Assembly (NCBI GenBank): GCA_046153685.1
Contig: JBJXGH010000172.1
Span: forward strand, 1 to 33,081
Length of the DNA: 33,081 nt
Source of the DNA: CAMAPP01 sp046153685
Lineage (GTDB): Bacteria > Pseudomonadota > Alphaproteobacteria > CADEGL01
Direction of reading: 5' to 3'
Part shown: positions 7,521-16,555 of the stretch, one piece after another
How the letters are laid out: each line of letters begins with the position of its first letter
Numbering within the stretch: the first letter of the stretch is position 1
Notes under the pieces: model-generated
Databases searched by the model: none
What the model saw: only the letters and a program-made list of their open reading frames with translations
What the model was told of the DNA's origin: nothing
Made by a program: the position numbers and the translations under genes

Positions 7521-8396
7521 GTGAAACGCGCGCCGCGATCGATCGCGTGGCGCGCTTACTGCCTTGCGGCCATCGGTGCGATTCTGATCGCAGACTCGAT
7601 CGGCGCCCGCGCCGCCGAGCCTTGCGGCGAACGCATCGACATCGCGACCCACGGCACCACCACCACCCGCTACTCGATTGCCCGTCCGAAAGACAACAAG
7701 GCGAACGCGGCGCCGGTGGCCTTGGTGTTGCTTGCGGGCGGCGGCGGCTATCTCAATCTCGACGAACGCGGCTGCCCCCGCGCGCTTGCCGGCAATTCCC
7801 TCATCCGTTCGGTACCGCTGTTCCTTGATCTCGGATTCATAGCGGTGCGGGTCGATTCGCCGTCCGATCACACCGGCACCGACGGTCTTGCGGGATTCCG
7901 CATGACGGCGAGTCATGCCAAGGATCTCGGCAAGATCATCGCCGACGTGCGCGCGCGCACCAAAGCCGAGATTTGGGTCGTGGGCACGAGCCGCGGCTCT
8001 CTCTCGGCGGCGAATGCCGCCACTCGCCTGTCCGGCCCGGACGGACCGAACGGCGTCGTGCTGACCTCCGCCTTGACGATGGGCCAGGCCGGTGCCCGGC
8101 GATCCTGGGTGGCGGACACCGTGTTCGACCTCGAGCTTGAATCGATTCGCATACCGCTATTGGTCGTCGGCCACGAAAACGACAGCTGCATCCGAACCCC
8201 CGCGCACCTCATGTCCCGCATCGCCGAGCGGACCAATTCCCCGCGCCGTCAGGTGGTAACGGTCGCAGGCGGGGCAGGATCGGCGGGAATTTCGGGGGTC
8301 GATGCCTGCGAGGCCCATTCCCCGCACGGCTTTCTCGGCCAAGAGGAAGAAGTGGCGGCAGGTATCGCGCGCTTCATCCGCGACGGCCGTTATTAG
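7521..8396 (+). CDS. Exported alpha/beta-hydrolase-like protein
   Basis: The protein is about 291 residues with an N-terminal signal peptide (basic KRAPRS, hydrophobic AIGAILIADSI, cleavage near ARAAEP). It shows alpha/beta-hydrolase hallmarks: a nucleophile elbow GTSRGS with the candidate serine, and a late His in AHSPHGF as candidate catalytic base. Its enzymatic specificity is unknown; a periplasmic esterase or peptidase-like role is inferred. I chose GTG 7521 because it directly precedes the basic signal-peptide region. The frame stays open upstream to 7344, but that extension would overlap the divergent dehydrogenase start and lacks signal-like features. The Shine-Dalgarno is weak. Confidence 0.75.
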   Translation: MKRAPRSIAWRAYCLAAIGAILIADSIGARAAEPCGERIDIATHGTTTTRYSIARPKDNKANAAPVALVLLAGGGGYLNLDERGCPRALAGNSLIRSVPLFLDLGFIAVRVDSPSDHTGTDGLAGFRMTASHAKDLGKIIADVRARTKAEIWVVGTSRGSLSAANAATRLSGPDGPNGVVLTSALTMGQAGARRSWVADTVFDLELESIRIPLLVVGHENDSCIRTPAHLMSRIAERTNSPRRQVVTVAGGAGSAGISGVDACEAHSPHGFLGQEEEVAAGIARFIRDGRY

Positions 8397-8540
8397 CCCT
8401 CCGCCCAAACCCCTTGACGGCCCGGCAACCCCAGGCGAAACAGCCGGCTCACAAGGGCTTCGCGCCTTCGCTCTCCCACTTGGCTCCCAACGCCTCATGA
8501 TCGCTCCGTTCATGGCCAGGCCCAATGTGGCCGGCCCCCA

Positions 8541-9695
8541 ATGACCGGCCCGCCGCTTCCCGCCGAACACAAAGCCGAATCCGTTTCCGCACGCTACGCG
8601 GCGTTGGCGAAGGCGGAGGCGATCGGAAGCGACGAGGCCCAATTCGCTCTCGCCTTGCGCCTCGACGGGCTCGCGGCTTCGCTCGGGCGGATATCGCCTC
8701 GACGCGGCCGGCTTGCCCGCCTGTTCGGCCGGCCGGCCGTTTCGCCGCCACGCGGCATGTACATCTGGGGCTCGGTCGGAAGCGGCAAGTCCATGCTGAT
8801 GGACATGTTCTTCGCCGCCGCCCCTTGCGCGCCCAAGCGGCGGGTCCATTTCAATGCCTTCATGGCCGATGTCCATGCGCGCCTGCACGCGCTGAACCGC
8901 TCGGGCGGCACGGGCGATCCGATCGCGCCCACGGCCAAGGCGCTCGCCCGGGAAGCACGGCTGCTGTGTTTCGACGAGTTCATGGTGACGAACATCGCGG
9001 ACGCCATGATTCTCGGTCGGCTGTTCGAGGCATTGTTGGGCGAGGGTGTCGTGGTGGTGGCGACCTCGAACGAGGAGCCGCGTCGGCTTTATGAGGGCGG
9101 CATCAATCGCCAGCTCTTTCTGCCCTTCATCGCTCTCATCGAGGACTGCATGGACGTTGTGCGCCTCGACGCGCGTACGGATTTTCGCCTCGAAAAGCTC
9201 GCGGGCGCGCCCATCTATCTTACGCCCTCCGGCCCCGAGGCCAGCGCCGCCCTGGCCAAGCTGTTTACCCAGATTTCGGGCGCCGCGCGCGGCGCGGCGG
9301 CGCAACTGGATGTCTTGGGCCGCGCGCTTGCCGTTCCGCAAGCCGCGGGCGGCGTCGCGCGTTTTGCCTTCGACGATCTGTGCGCGGTCGCGCTCGGCGC
9401 CATCGACTATCTTGCCGTCGCCCGGCGCTTTCACACCGTGATCGTGGACGGGGTGCCGGTCATGTCGGCGGATCGGCGTGACCGGGCGCTGCGCTTCGTA
9501 GCACTCGTGGATACGCTGTACGACGCGCGGGTGAAACTCATCCTCTCGGCCGATGCCGAGCCGCATTTGCTGTGCCGCGACGCGGACCTCGCTGCCTTCG
9601 CGCGCACGGCCTCGCGCCTCGTCGAGATGCGTTCGGAGGCTTATCTGTCCCTGCCTCTGGACGCACCCGTGCCGCCCGATTCCAGCGGAGCATGA
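8541..9695 (+). CDS. zapE: Cell division protein ZapE (AFG1-like ATPase)
   Basis: This 384-residue P-loop ATPase belongs to the ZapE/AFG1 family. Bacterial ZapE associates with the Z-ring and is important under stress; mitochondrial Afg1 acts in protein quality control. Visible landmarks are Walker A GSVGSGKS (77-84), the RVHFNAFMADVH segment after it, Walker B LLCFDEF (141-147), sensor-like ATSNEEP (174-180) and the family-typical LYEGGINRQLFLPFI. The C-terminal half contains the conserved RFAFDDLC segment. ATG 8541 lacks a strong Shine-Dalgarno but fits the family N-terminus. It follows the exported hydrolase on the same strand by 144 bp, with no obvious terminator between them. Confidence 0.92.
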   Translation: MTGPPLPAEHKAESVSARYAALAKAEAIGSDEAQFALALRLDGLAASLGRISPRRGRLARLFGRPAVSPPRGMYIWGSVGSGKSMLMDMFFAAAPCAPKRRVHFNAFMADVHARLHALNRSGGTGDPIAPTAKALAREARLLCFDEFMVTNIADAMILGRLFEALLGEGVVVVATSNEEPRRLYEGGINRQLFLPFIALIEDCMDVVRLDARTDFRLEKLAGAPIYLTPSGPEASAALAKLFTQISGAARGAAAQLDVLGRALAVPQAAGGVARFAFDDLCAVALGAIDYLAVARRFHTVIVDGVPVMSADRRDRALRFVALVDTLYDARVKLILSADAEPHLLCRDADLAAFARTASRLVEMRSEAYLSLPLDAPVPPDSSGA

Positions 9696-9746
9696 GGCGG
9701 TTTGGATTCAGTTCGGCTAGAGTTTCCCAAGTCTGGGAGTAGCGCG

Positions 9747-10853
9747 ATGACCATTCCCAAGTACATGGCGGCGGTTCGCCTTGTCGGCCATGGCGGCACG
9801 GACAAGCTGGTTTACGCCGAGGATGTGCCGACGCCGACGCCGGGCGCGGGCGAGGTGCTCATCCGCGTGGCCGCGGCAAGCATCAACAACACGGACATCA
9901 ATACCCGGATCGGCTGGTATTCGGCCCAAGCGAGCGCCGGTACCGCCGAAGCGGCCGCGCTCGGGCCGTCGCCGGACACCGGCGAACTGTCCAAGGATGG
10001 CGACTGGACCGGTTCGGGCCTCGCCTTCCCGCGCATCCAGGGCGCCGATATTTGCGGGGAGATCGTCGCGGTCGGCGACCTCGTGCCCAGCGGGCGACTG
10101 GGCGAGCGGGTGATCGTGCAAAGCTGCCTGCGCTCGCTCGCGCGCGGGCATTTCACGCCCTGGCTCGGGAGCGAACGCGACGGCGCCTTCGCGCAATTCG
10201 TCACGGCACCCGCGGCGGACACGTACCGGGTGAAATGCGCGCTGACCGATGCCGAGCTTGCAGCCGTGCCGTGCGCGTTCGCCACGGCGGAAAATCTACT
10301 CGGCCGCGCGGGCGTGAAGGCCGGCGAACATGTCCTGATCACGGGGGCATCCGGCAATGTCGGCATAGCAGCGGTGCAATTGGCCCGGCGCCGCGGCGCA
10401 CGCGTGACCGCCATCGCCGCCGCCGACAAGTGCGCCGCGATCGAATCGATCGGCGCTGACCGGTGCCTGACCAGGGACACAAAGCTGGTGGCCGCCATCG
10501 GCAAGGACAGCGTTGATGTCGCAGTCGATGTCGTTGGCGGGCCGAACTGGCCCGACTTACTCGATGTTCTCAAGACGCGCGGGCGATACGCCGTCTCGGG
10601 CGCCATCGCGGGGCCCATCGTGCAACTAGACTTGCGCAAGCTTTATTTGAAAGACCTGACATTTCACGGCTGCACGTCGCAGGACGCCAGGGTCTTTCCC
10701 GATCTGATCGGCTATCTCGAACGCGGAGACATCAAGCCCGTGATCGCGCGCCGTTACGCGCTGAGGGATATCGCGGCCGCACAGGAGGAATTTCTGTCGA
10801 AGGCGCATATCGGCAAGATTGTGCTCATCCCGCCGCCCATTGGCCCGGGCTAG
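9747..10853 (+). CDS. Medium-chain dehydrogenase/reductase (quinone oxidoreductase / alcohol dehydrogenase-like)
   Basis: The 368-residue MDR protein has an N-terminal GroES-like domain (GEVLIRVAAASINNTD) and a Rossmann domain with ITGASGNVG (198-206) and GARVTAIAAADK after it. An extra loop of about 35 residues (roughly 56-92) interrupts the GroES-like part. The structural-zinc four-cysteine cluster of classical alcohol dehydrogenases is not visible, so it resembles quinone oxidoreductase-like members that use NADPH. ATG 9747 is supported by GGGAG seven bases upstream. An upstream TTG at 9702 is less likely. The stop TAG lies in the left terminus of the second 123-bp repeat. Confidence 0.88.
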   Translation: MTIPKYMAAVRLVGHGGTDKLVYAEDVPTPTPGAGEVLIRVAAASINNTDINTRIGWYSAQASAGTAEAAALGPSPDTGELSKDGDWTGSGLAFPRIQGADICGEIVAVGDLVPSGRLGERVIVQSCLRSLARGHFTPWLGSERDGAFAQFVTAPAADTYRVKCALTDAELAAVPCAFATAENLLGRAGVKAGEHVLITGASGNVGIAAVQLARRRGARVTAIAAADKCAAIESIGADRCLTRDTKLVAAIGKDSVDVAVDVVGGPNWPDLLDVLKTRGRYAVSGAIAGPIVQLDLRKLYLKDLTFHGCTSQDARVFPDLIGYLERGDIKPVIARRYALRDIAAAQEEFLSKAHIGKIVLIPPPIGPG

Positions 10854-10972
10854 TGGTCCTAACCTGACAGACCGTACCCGGTCCGTCAGCCCGGACCGCT
10901 AGCCACCCGGTTGAAATACGGCGCGGATCAAACACGATGAGAAGGAATCAAGCGTTTGATCCGCGCCACTAG
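10850..10972. repeat. 123-bp structured intergenic repeat, copy 2
   Basis: It has the same length and termini as the copy at 1224-1346. The 14-bp right-hand inverted repeat is kept with a compensatory change: a T-A pair in copy 1 is C-G here, so both arms changed together. The CGGTCCG/CGGACCG hairpin is identical in both copies. As at copy 1, the left CTAG contains the stop of the plus-strand gene and the element lies between convergent genes, here the MDR oxidoreductase and the sensor kinase 43 bp away. Confidence 0.85.
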
Positions 10973-11015
10973 GGCTGGTGCGGCCTATCGTCGGCGCGCG
11001 CAAGCGACGCCGCCT

Positions 11016-12539
11016 TCACGCGATTCGCCGCAGCGGGGTCGGTGCGTGCGCATCATTAGGGTTCGACCGAAGCGGCGCGCGGCCGGCGGCCTCGGCAGTT
11101 GGGCCGCCAAGCGGCAAGGTCACCCGAATGGTCGTGCCCTTGCCCACGGTGCTTTCGACCTCGAGCGCGCCGCCGAGCAATTCAGCTAGACGTTTGGACA
11201 CCGGCAGCCCGAGCCCGGTTCCTTCATGGGTACGAGCAAGCGAGGAATCGACCTGTCCAAAGGGCGCCATGACCTTGGCCATGTCTTCGGGCGCGATGCC
11301 GATGCCGGTATCGATGACCTCGATGACGATGTCCGCGTGTGTGTTGCGCCCGCGCATCGTCACCTGACCGCCGGCCGAGGAAAACTTGATCGCGTTGTGC
11401 AGGATATTCAGGACGATTTGGCGAAAGCGGCCCTCGTCGGAGACGATGGGACCAAGCGGGCTTTCGAGCTCCAGCACGACCGCGACACCGAGATCGCGCG
11501 CGCGTTCGCCCAATAGCTGCTCGACTTGGATCAGCGTATCCCTAGCGTCGAACGCCTGCAGATCGACCGTCATTTTTCCGGCCTCGACCTTGACCATGTC
11601 GAGGATGTCATTGACGATTTTCAGCAAGTGCTTGCCCGAACTGAAAATATACCCTGCATACGCCTTGTATTTCGATTGACCGACGGGGCCCAACGATTCG
11701 CTCTCGATGATTTCCGAGAAGCCGATGATGGCGTTGAGCGGCGTGCGCAATTCGTGACCCATCTGGGCGAGAAAATCGGATTTCGCCTGACTCGCCGCCT
11801 CGGCGCGCGCGGCAGCGGCGATCAAGGCGGCGGACCTTGCGTGTTCCGCTGCCATCATGAGTTTGTTGTGCCAAACAATCGCGATGAGGCCCGCATAGAC
11901 CGGCAGCATGATCGCCGAGACAACAAGAAGAAATTGCAAGCTGTGCTGTTCGATAATATGCAGCATATCGGTCACGTCGTCATAGACTTCGACCACGCCG
12001 ATAACTGGCGAAACCACACGGTATGCCTTGACCTGATGCCCGCGGACCGGAGTGTAGGTTTCGATCACGTCGCGGCTGCTGATCTCACCATCGAGAGTGT
12101 TGATTTTGTCCTTCCACACCGACTTGCTACGGACTTCGCCCGCGCGCGCCAAGTCGAGCCCGGCATTGCCGGTCTTGCGCCGGCCGATCATGTCCGCATC
12201 CGTCGAATAGACGACGCGCCCGGTCAGGTCGTAGATCACAACTTTGGCCAAAGTAGAGCCGCTGGTCAGCAGCGCCACCTTGCGCCTGGTGCCTTCGACC
12301 GCGCTCGCCAAGAGTTCCCCGTCCGGCTCGTCGGCATCGGCAGCCAGAAGGCTTCGGATTTCGTCCGCGGCGTAATTGGTAAATACCTGCGTTACCGAAA
12401 CGTTGTTGCGCTCGGACAGTTTCTCCAGCCCATGTAATTCCATATACCTAAAGAGGTACCAGCTCGCGGCAACCACCAGAGCCAGCAGCACGCCGCTCGC
12501 CAGAGCGAAACTCACCAAATACCCGCGAACGGTTTGCAT
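11016..12539 (-). CDS. Membrane-bound hybrid-less sensor histidine kinase
   Basis: This 507-residue kinase has TM1 at about 7-31, a periplasmic sensing region of about 170 residues with a PAS/Cache-like look (AKVVIYDLTGRVVYSTD, then RVVSPVIGVVEVYDD), TM2 at about 203-224 and a short coiled linker. The kinase core follows. Its H-box is GHELRTPLNAIIGFSE with phospho-acceptor His262, the N-box is NILHNAIKFS (Asn382), G1 is DTGIGIAPED and G2 is GTGLGLPVSKRLAE. There is no receiver domain and no response-regulator gene within the window, so its partner and stimulus are unknown. The C-terminal 30 residues are low complexity. Confidence 0.92.
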   Translation of the reverse strand: MQTVRGYLVSFALASGVLLALVVAASWYLFRYMELHGLEKLSERNNVSVTQVFTNYAADEIRSLLAADADEPDGELLASAVEGTRRKVALLTSGSTLAKVVIYDLTGRVVYSTDADMIGRRKTGNAGLDLARAGEVRSKSVWKDKINTLDGEISSRDVIETYTPVRGHQVKAYRVVSPVIGVVEVYDDVTDMLHIIEQHSLQFLLVVSAIMLPVYAGLIAIVWHNKLMMAAEHARSAALIAAAARAEAASQAKSDFLAQMGHELRTPLNAIIGFSEIIESESLGPVGQSKYKAYAGYIFSSGKHLLKIVNDILDMVKVEAGKMTVDLQAFDARDTLIQVEQLLGERARDLGVAVVLELESPLGPIVSDEGRFRQIVLNILHNAIKFSSAGGQVTMRGRNTHADIVIEVIDTGIGIAPEDMAKVMAPFGQVDSSLARTHEGTGLGLPVSKRLAELLGGALEVESTVGKGTTIRVTLPLGGPTAEAAGRAPLRSNPNDAHAPTPLRRIA

Positions 12540-12938
12540 TTACTCACTCCGGCGACCCTGCGCGCTAGGCTCGAAACACAAGATACGGGCCTCGGACAAT
12601 GGAACCTGCCCGCTCGCGCGGCCTGGAGACTGAAGTAAAGCCGGTTAACAGGCAATAAATTCCCTAAATTCGGATTGCCGCAATTTCCGGGTTTCTCCGC
12701 GTAAAGCTAGGGAACGATGGCGGATGGCAGCCCGATGGGAATGGGTCCAGTGCGACGCGAGGCGCCCAGCCGTGCCGGATCGCGCGGGAACCTTGTTGTG
12801 CCCATGATCGTGGCCGTCATGCCCAGAATCACTGCCGGGCCGCTCGGCGCGCGCTCTGTTCCTGGAGCTGAAAATACACGGCCCTAAGCCGATTCACCGC
12901 CGGTCCGCCGAAGCACTCCGCCGCGAAAGCCGTTCCGC
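12540..12938. other. 399-bp intergenic region between the sensor kinase and the Fe-S flavoprotein genes
   Basis: This gap has a modest AT-rich stretch (12635-12700) that probably holds the kinase promoter. A GGCAAT/ATTGCC inverted repeat (12651-12656 and 12674-12679) encloses two AAATT copies and is a possible operator. A plus-strand open frame of 56 codons (12717-12887) begins with ATG after AGGGA, but its composition is low-information and I do not call it a gene. No intrinsic terminator with a T-run is visible. Confidence 0.4.
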
Positions 12939-14888
12939 CTAAAGGGTCCAAGCGGTTTTCAAGCCGTCTAGCACCGCCTCCTCGGCCGTGCGCGGCGAGA
13001 GACAATCGCCGATCAATCGGACCTCGCCCGCGAAATCCGCCAACTCGCCTTCCATTTCGGCTTCGCTCGCGCGCGCCATGGCCGTGACCAGCGTATCGAC
13101 CCCCTCGCAGACAATGGGCTCGCCACTCGGCATGTGCTCGAAATAGACGGAGTCCGCGTCGGCTCCGGCCAGGCGCGCCAAGGGCACGATCTCGACGCCG
13201 AGCTTGTGAAGGCGCCCGAGCCATTCGTCGCGCACATATTGCTGGATGGTCTCCCCCGGCATATAGCCCGCGACGCATAGCCTGACCTTGCGCCCGTCGC
13301 GCGCAAGCATTTCGGCGAGACCTAGGCCCACCCAATCGCAGCGCCAATCCGCCACCACGACCGAGCCGCCGATATTGGCCCCGCCACGCAAGACCTGCCA
13401 GGCCTCCACGACATGGGCGCCCTCGGTGCCGCCGGGCAAATCGAGGGCGCGCGGGCGTGCGCCAGTGGCAAGAATCACGGCGTCGGGCCGGGCGCGCCGG
13501 ACCGTCGCGGCATCGAGCGTCGCGCCGCGCAAAAGCTTCGCGCCCGCGCGCTCGGCTTCGCGCTGAAGATGGAGCACGATGCCGCCGAACTCCGCCCGGC
13601 CCGGCAATTTCTCGGCCAGCCGCACCTGACCGCCGAATTGCGCCTCGCGCTCGTAAAGCGTGACATCGTGTCCGCGCGATGCCGCGACGGCGGCGAATTT
13701 GAGCCCTGCGGGGCCGCCGCCCGCGACCAGCACGCGCTTGGGTAGCGGAGCGCGGCGCGATTCGCCGTACTCAAGCTCGCGGCCGGTTTCCGGATGCTGG
13801 ATGCAGGAAATCGACACGCCCTTGTGATTGTGACCGATGCAGGCCTGGTTGCAGCCAATGCAAGTCCGGATGTCCTCGACGCGGCCCGCGCGCGCCTTGT
13901 TAGGCAATTCCGGATCGGCAATCAGGCCGCGCGTCAGCGCGCACAGATCCGCCTGCCCGGACGCAATGATGGTTTCCGCGATGTCGGGTCGGTTGATGCG
14001 CCCCGATACCAGGACGGGCTTGCCGAATCGTGCCTTCACGCTTCCCGCAAGCGGCGCGACATAGCCCGGCTCCATCGCCATGGTCGGCACCGTGTGCAGG
14101 GTGCTGCCGATCGCCGAATAGGAGCCGATGGTGACGTTGAGGTAATCGAAATGCGGCGCCATGAGCGCGAGCACGCCGTGCGTCTCGTCCTCGTCGAGCC
14201 CGCCCGGCAGGCCCGGCTCGGTGGCGGAGAAGCGAAAACCCATGAGACGAGCGCCGAGAACGGGACGCACGGCTGAAGCAATGTCCAAGATGAGGCGCGC
14301 GCGGTTCGCGACGCTGCCGCCGTATTCGTCCGCGCGTCGGTTGATGCGCGGATTGAGGAACTGAGCCAGGAGATAGCCGTGCGCGCCGACGATCTCCACG
14401 CCGTCGAGCCCCGCCTCGGCCATGCGCGCGGCACCCGCCGCGTAACCGCGCACGATTTCGGCGATAAGCGCCTTAGGCATCGCGCGCGGCACGCCGTGCA
14501 GGCGTTCATAGGGCGTGTCGGAGGCGGAATAGGACACGGGCAGCGAGCCGTCGGGCATCAACGCGAGTTCGCGCCCGGCGTGGAACAATTGCCCGATGAT
14601 GCGGCAATCGTACTCATGCACCGCCCCGGCCAGGCGGCGATAGCCAGGTATGGCGTCGTCAGTGTCGATCTTGAGGGTGCCGCCGACATAATAGGCGGTG
14701 TCGTGCACGCCCGCGACCTCGGAGATGATCAGCCCCGCCCCACCCTTGGCGCGCGCGCGGTGATAGGCGACGAGCCGGTCGTTGACGAGGCGATCCGCAA
14801 GGCGCGTGCCGTGGCCAGTCGAGACGATGCGATTCTTGAACTCGACCGCGCCGATGCGGAAAGGCGAAAAGAGCAGCGGAAAGCGCAT
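12939..14888 (-). CDS. FAD/FMN/[4Fe-4S] oxidoreductase of the 2,4-dienoyl-CoA reductase / old yellow enzyme family
   Basis: The 649-residue protein has the full three-part architecture of the family. The N-terminal OYE-type FMN barrel (1-330) has HGYLLAQFLNP and NRRADEYGGS. The [4Fe-4S] site is Cys343, Cys346, Cys350 and Cys362 (C-x2-C-x3-C-x11-C). A two-dinucleotide-binding module begins with VAGGGPAGLK (388-397) and continues through VILATGARP. Such enzymes include dienoyl-CoA reductases, trimethylamine/dimethylamine dehydrogenases and N-methylproline (stachydrine pathway) demethylases; sequence alone does not decide. The ATG at 14888 fits the family start MRFPLLFSPFRIG. No acyl-CoA or methylamine genes adjoin it. 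The divergent neighbour is an exporter. Confidence 0.9.
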   Translation of the reverse strand: MRFPLLFSPFRIGAVEFKNRIVSTGHGTRLADRLVNDRLVAYHRARAKGGAGLIISEVAGVHDTAYYVGGTLKIDTDDAIPGYRRLAGAVHEYDCRIIGQLFHAGRELALMPDGSLPVSYSASDTPYERLHGVPRAMPKALIAEIVRGYAAGAARMAEAGLDGVEIVGAHGYLLAQFLNPRINRRADEYGGSVANRARLILDIASAVRPVLGARLMGFRFSATEPGLPGGLDEDETHGVLALMAPHFDYLNVTIGSYSAIGSTLHTVPTMAMEPGYVAPLAGSVKARFGKPVLVSGRINRPDIAETIIASGQADLCALTRGLIADPELPNKARAGRVEDIRTCIGCNQACIGHNHKGVSISCIQHPETGRELEYGESRRAPLPKRVLVAGGGPAGLKFAAVAASRGHDVTLYEREAQFGGQVRLAEKLPGRAEFGGIVLHLQREAERAGAKLLRGATLDAATVRRARPDAVILATGARPRALDLPGGTEGAHVVEAWQVLRGGANIGGSVVVADWRCDWVGLGLAEMLARDGRKVRLCVAGYMPGETIQQYVRDEWLGRLHKLGVEIVPLARLAGADADSVYFEHMPSGEPIVCEGVDTLVTAMARASEAEMEGELADFAGEVRLIGDCLSPRTAEEAVLDGLKTAWTL

Positions 14889-14982
14889 CCATGCCTCGCG
14901 ATCTGAGTGGCGAACCTATCCGGACGCCGGCCGATTTAGAAGGGGGCGCGCGACTGGGACGGCGCGCGGATTCGGGAGAATC

Positions 14983-15016
14983 GGGCTATGCTGAACCCCC
15001 GGGTTATGCTGAACCC
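14983..15016. repeat. Tandem 18-bp direct repeat in the divergent gap
   Basis: Two copies of GGGYTATGCTGAACCC occur at 14983-14998 and 15001-15016, 15 of 16 bases identical with an 18-bp period. They lie between the flavoprotein and the divergent EamA transporter. It may be a regulator-binding site or a simple duplication. Confidence 0.5.
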
Positions 15017-15093
15017 AATGGCGGCTCCAGCCGCCGGAACCGACATCGCAACCGGGCCATTCGTCGCGCACCGGTCCATAGTGCAACCGAGCA

Positions 15094-16005
15094 ATGTTCG
15101 CATCGCCAAAAATCCTGGGATTCCTTTTCGTATTCCTGGCCACCCTGTGCTGGTCGGTTGCGAATATTCTCATCAAGTTCGTCATGAACGCGGGCGTCGC
15201 GCCCGACGAGTACGTGGGCTTTAGAACCGTCATCGCCTTTGTCTTCGCCCTCGCCGTCCTGGCCGCCGCCGCTCCCCGGCAATTGAAGATCGCAAGACGT
15301 GATTTGCTCTATCTTGGGGGTTACGGCGTGGTCGTATGGGCCTTGGCGCCGATCGTCGGCGCCTGGTCGATCAAGCTCAACCCGGTCGCCATCGCCATCG
15401 TTCTGTTATATACGAGCCCGCTTTTTACGCTCGCCTGGGCGATCACCGTCGGAGGCGAGCGCGTGCGGGGCTATGAAGTCGCTGCGGCGCTGATGACTGT
15501 CCTGGGCGTGGCGCTGATCGGTGGCGCCTTCGATTCCGAGAATATCGCGATCACTTGGGAGGGACTCGTGGTCGGCCTGCTGGCCGCGCTCGGGTTGTCT
15601 TTCGTCACCGTGTTCGGCAAGCGCGGCATCGCGCGGTACAGCCCGTGGACCATCTTGACCTATGGCCTCGGCTTTGCCTCGATCGTGTGGCTCGCGGGCG
15701 GCACGGCGCTCGATTTCGCCACGGGCGATCACGCACCGAACATTTGGGCCGCCGTGATCGGCGCGGCGCTGCTCACCGCCATTCTGCCGGTCTGGTTTTA
15801 TCTTCTCGGCCTGCGATTGATCGGCGCGGGCGAAGCCAATATCACGGCGATCCTCGAGCCGCTGCTGACCGCGGGCCTCGCCTTCGTTCTATTGGGCGAA
15901 CATCTCGCCCCGGCGCAGCTCGCCGGCGCAGGCATTTTGTTGAGCGGCATCGCCTATCTGCAAATTCGTGCCAGCACGACCCGCGCGGTCATGCAAAAGG
16001 ATTGA
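15094..16005 (+). CDS. EamA/DMT-superfamily transporter
   Basis: This 303-residue integral membrane protein has about ten hydrophobic segments arranged as two homologous five-helix halves, as in EamA proteins. Each half begins with a family-typical segment: FVFLATLCWSVANILIKF near the start, and GLVVGLLAALGLSFVTVF at the midpoint. The second half ends with ILEPLLTAGLAFVLLGE, the conserved EamA signature. Members export amino acids, nucleosides or other small metabolites through the inner membrane; the substrate is not identifiable. It begins at ATG 15094 without a strong Shine-Dalgarno and is divergent from the Fe-S flavoprotein gene. Confidence 0.9.
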   Translation: MFASPKILGFLFVFLATLCWSVANILIKFVMNAGVAPDEYVGFRTVIAFVFALAVLAAAAPRQLKIARRDLLYLGGYGVVVWALAPIVGAWSIKLNPVAIAIVLLYTSPLFTLAWAITVGGERVRGYEVAAALMTVLGVALIGGAFDSENIAITWEGLVVGLLAALGLSFVTVFGKRGIARYSPWTILTYGLGFASIVWLAGGTALDFATGDHAPNIWAAVIGAALLTAILPVWFYLLGLRLIGAGEANITAILEPLLTAGLAFVLLGEHLAPAQLAGAGILLSGIAYLQIRASTTRAVMQKD

Positions 16006-16072
16006 CCCGGGCCGCGCGCCGCAACCCAGCCGACGGACCAAGACGTCGGCGAGAAGCGAGCGGTCAAAGCGA

Positions 16073-16555
16073 TTACCCTTCGCCTTTGCGATCGTCGATT
16101 TCCAACACTGCCTCGATTTCGACCGGTATGCCACGCGGCAATTCCGCCAAACCCACGGCGCTGCGCGCATGGCGGCCGCGCTCTTGACCCCAGAGCGAGA
16201 AAAATAAATCCGACGCGCCGTCGATGACCGCGAATTGGCGCTCGAAGCCGGGCGATGAATTGACCATGCCGAATACCTTTACGATTCGACGCACTCGGTC
16301 GAGGCTGCCGAGCTCTTGACGCACGGTCGCCAGAATATTCAGCGCGGCTGCCCGGGCGGCCTCGATCGCGCGGTCCTCGGGCACGTCATCCGCCACCTTG
16401 CCGCGCATCGCGATGCCCGGAAGTGCCGCCGGCGGATGTCCTGAGACGAACAACAAGCCCGACGCACGAACACACCCCGTCCGGTTCGCGTTTGGAAATC
16501 GGTGCGCGGTCGGCAACACGATACCGAGCGCCGAGAGGCGTTCCTCGATGGCCAT
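16073..16555 (-). CDS. RidA-family protein (YjgF/chorismate-mutase-like fold)
   Basis: The 160-residue protein has RidA features: SGLLFVSGHPP, LGSLDRVRRIVKVFGMVNSS, the HARSAVG segment with the arginine that in RidA contacts the imine or enamine substrate, and a terminal IPVEIEAVLEI strand. It is longer than E. coli RidA and looks like the subgroup of about 150 residues. RidA relatives hydrolyse imines; 2-aminomuconate deaminase of the aminophenol and 2-nitrobenzoate meta pathways also belongs to this superfamily. Its ATG overlaps the VOC stop codon (TGATG, 16553-16557), indicating coupled translation. It is the last gene of the four-gene oxygenase operon. Confidence 0.85.
   Translation of the reverse strand: MAIEERLSALGIVLPTAHRFPNANRTGCVRASGLLFVSGHPPAALPGIAMRGKVADDVPEDRAIEAARAAALNILATVRQELGSLDRVRRIVKVFGMVNSSPGFERQFAVIDGASDLFFSLWGQERGRHARSAVGLAELPRGIPVEIEAVLEIDDRKGEG

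Noticed and set aside
8157..9566. A 469-codon minus-strand frame across the hydrolase and zapE.
   Set aside because: Antisense to two well-supported genes with clear motifs; composition rich in Arg, Gly, His and Asp without any recognisable domain.
12717..12887. A 56-codon plus-strand frame in the kinase/flavoprotein gap, starting after AGGGA.
   Set aside because: The Shine-Dalgarno spacing is only about three bases and the peptide is low-information with no recognisable pattern. Kept only as a note.
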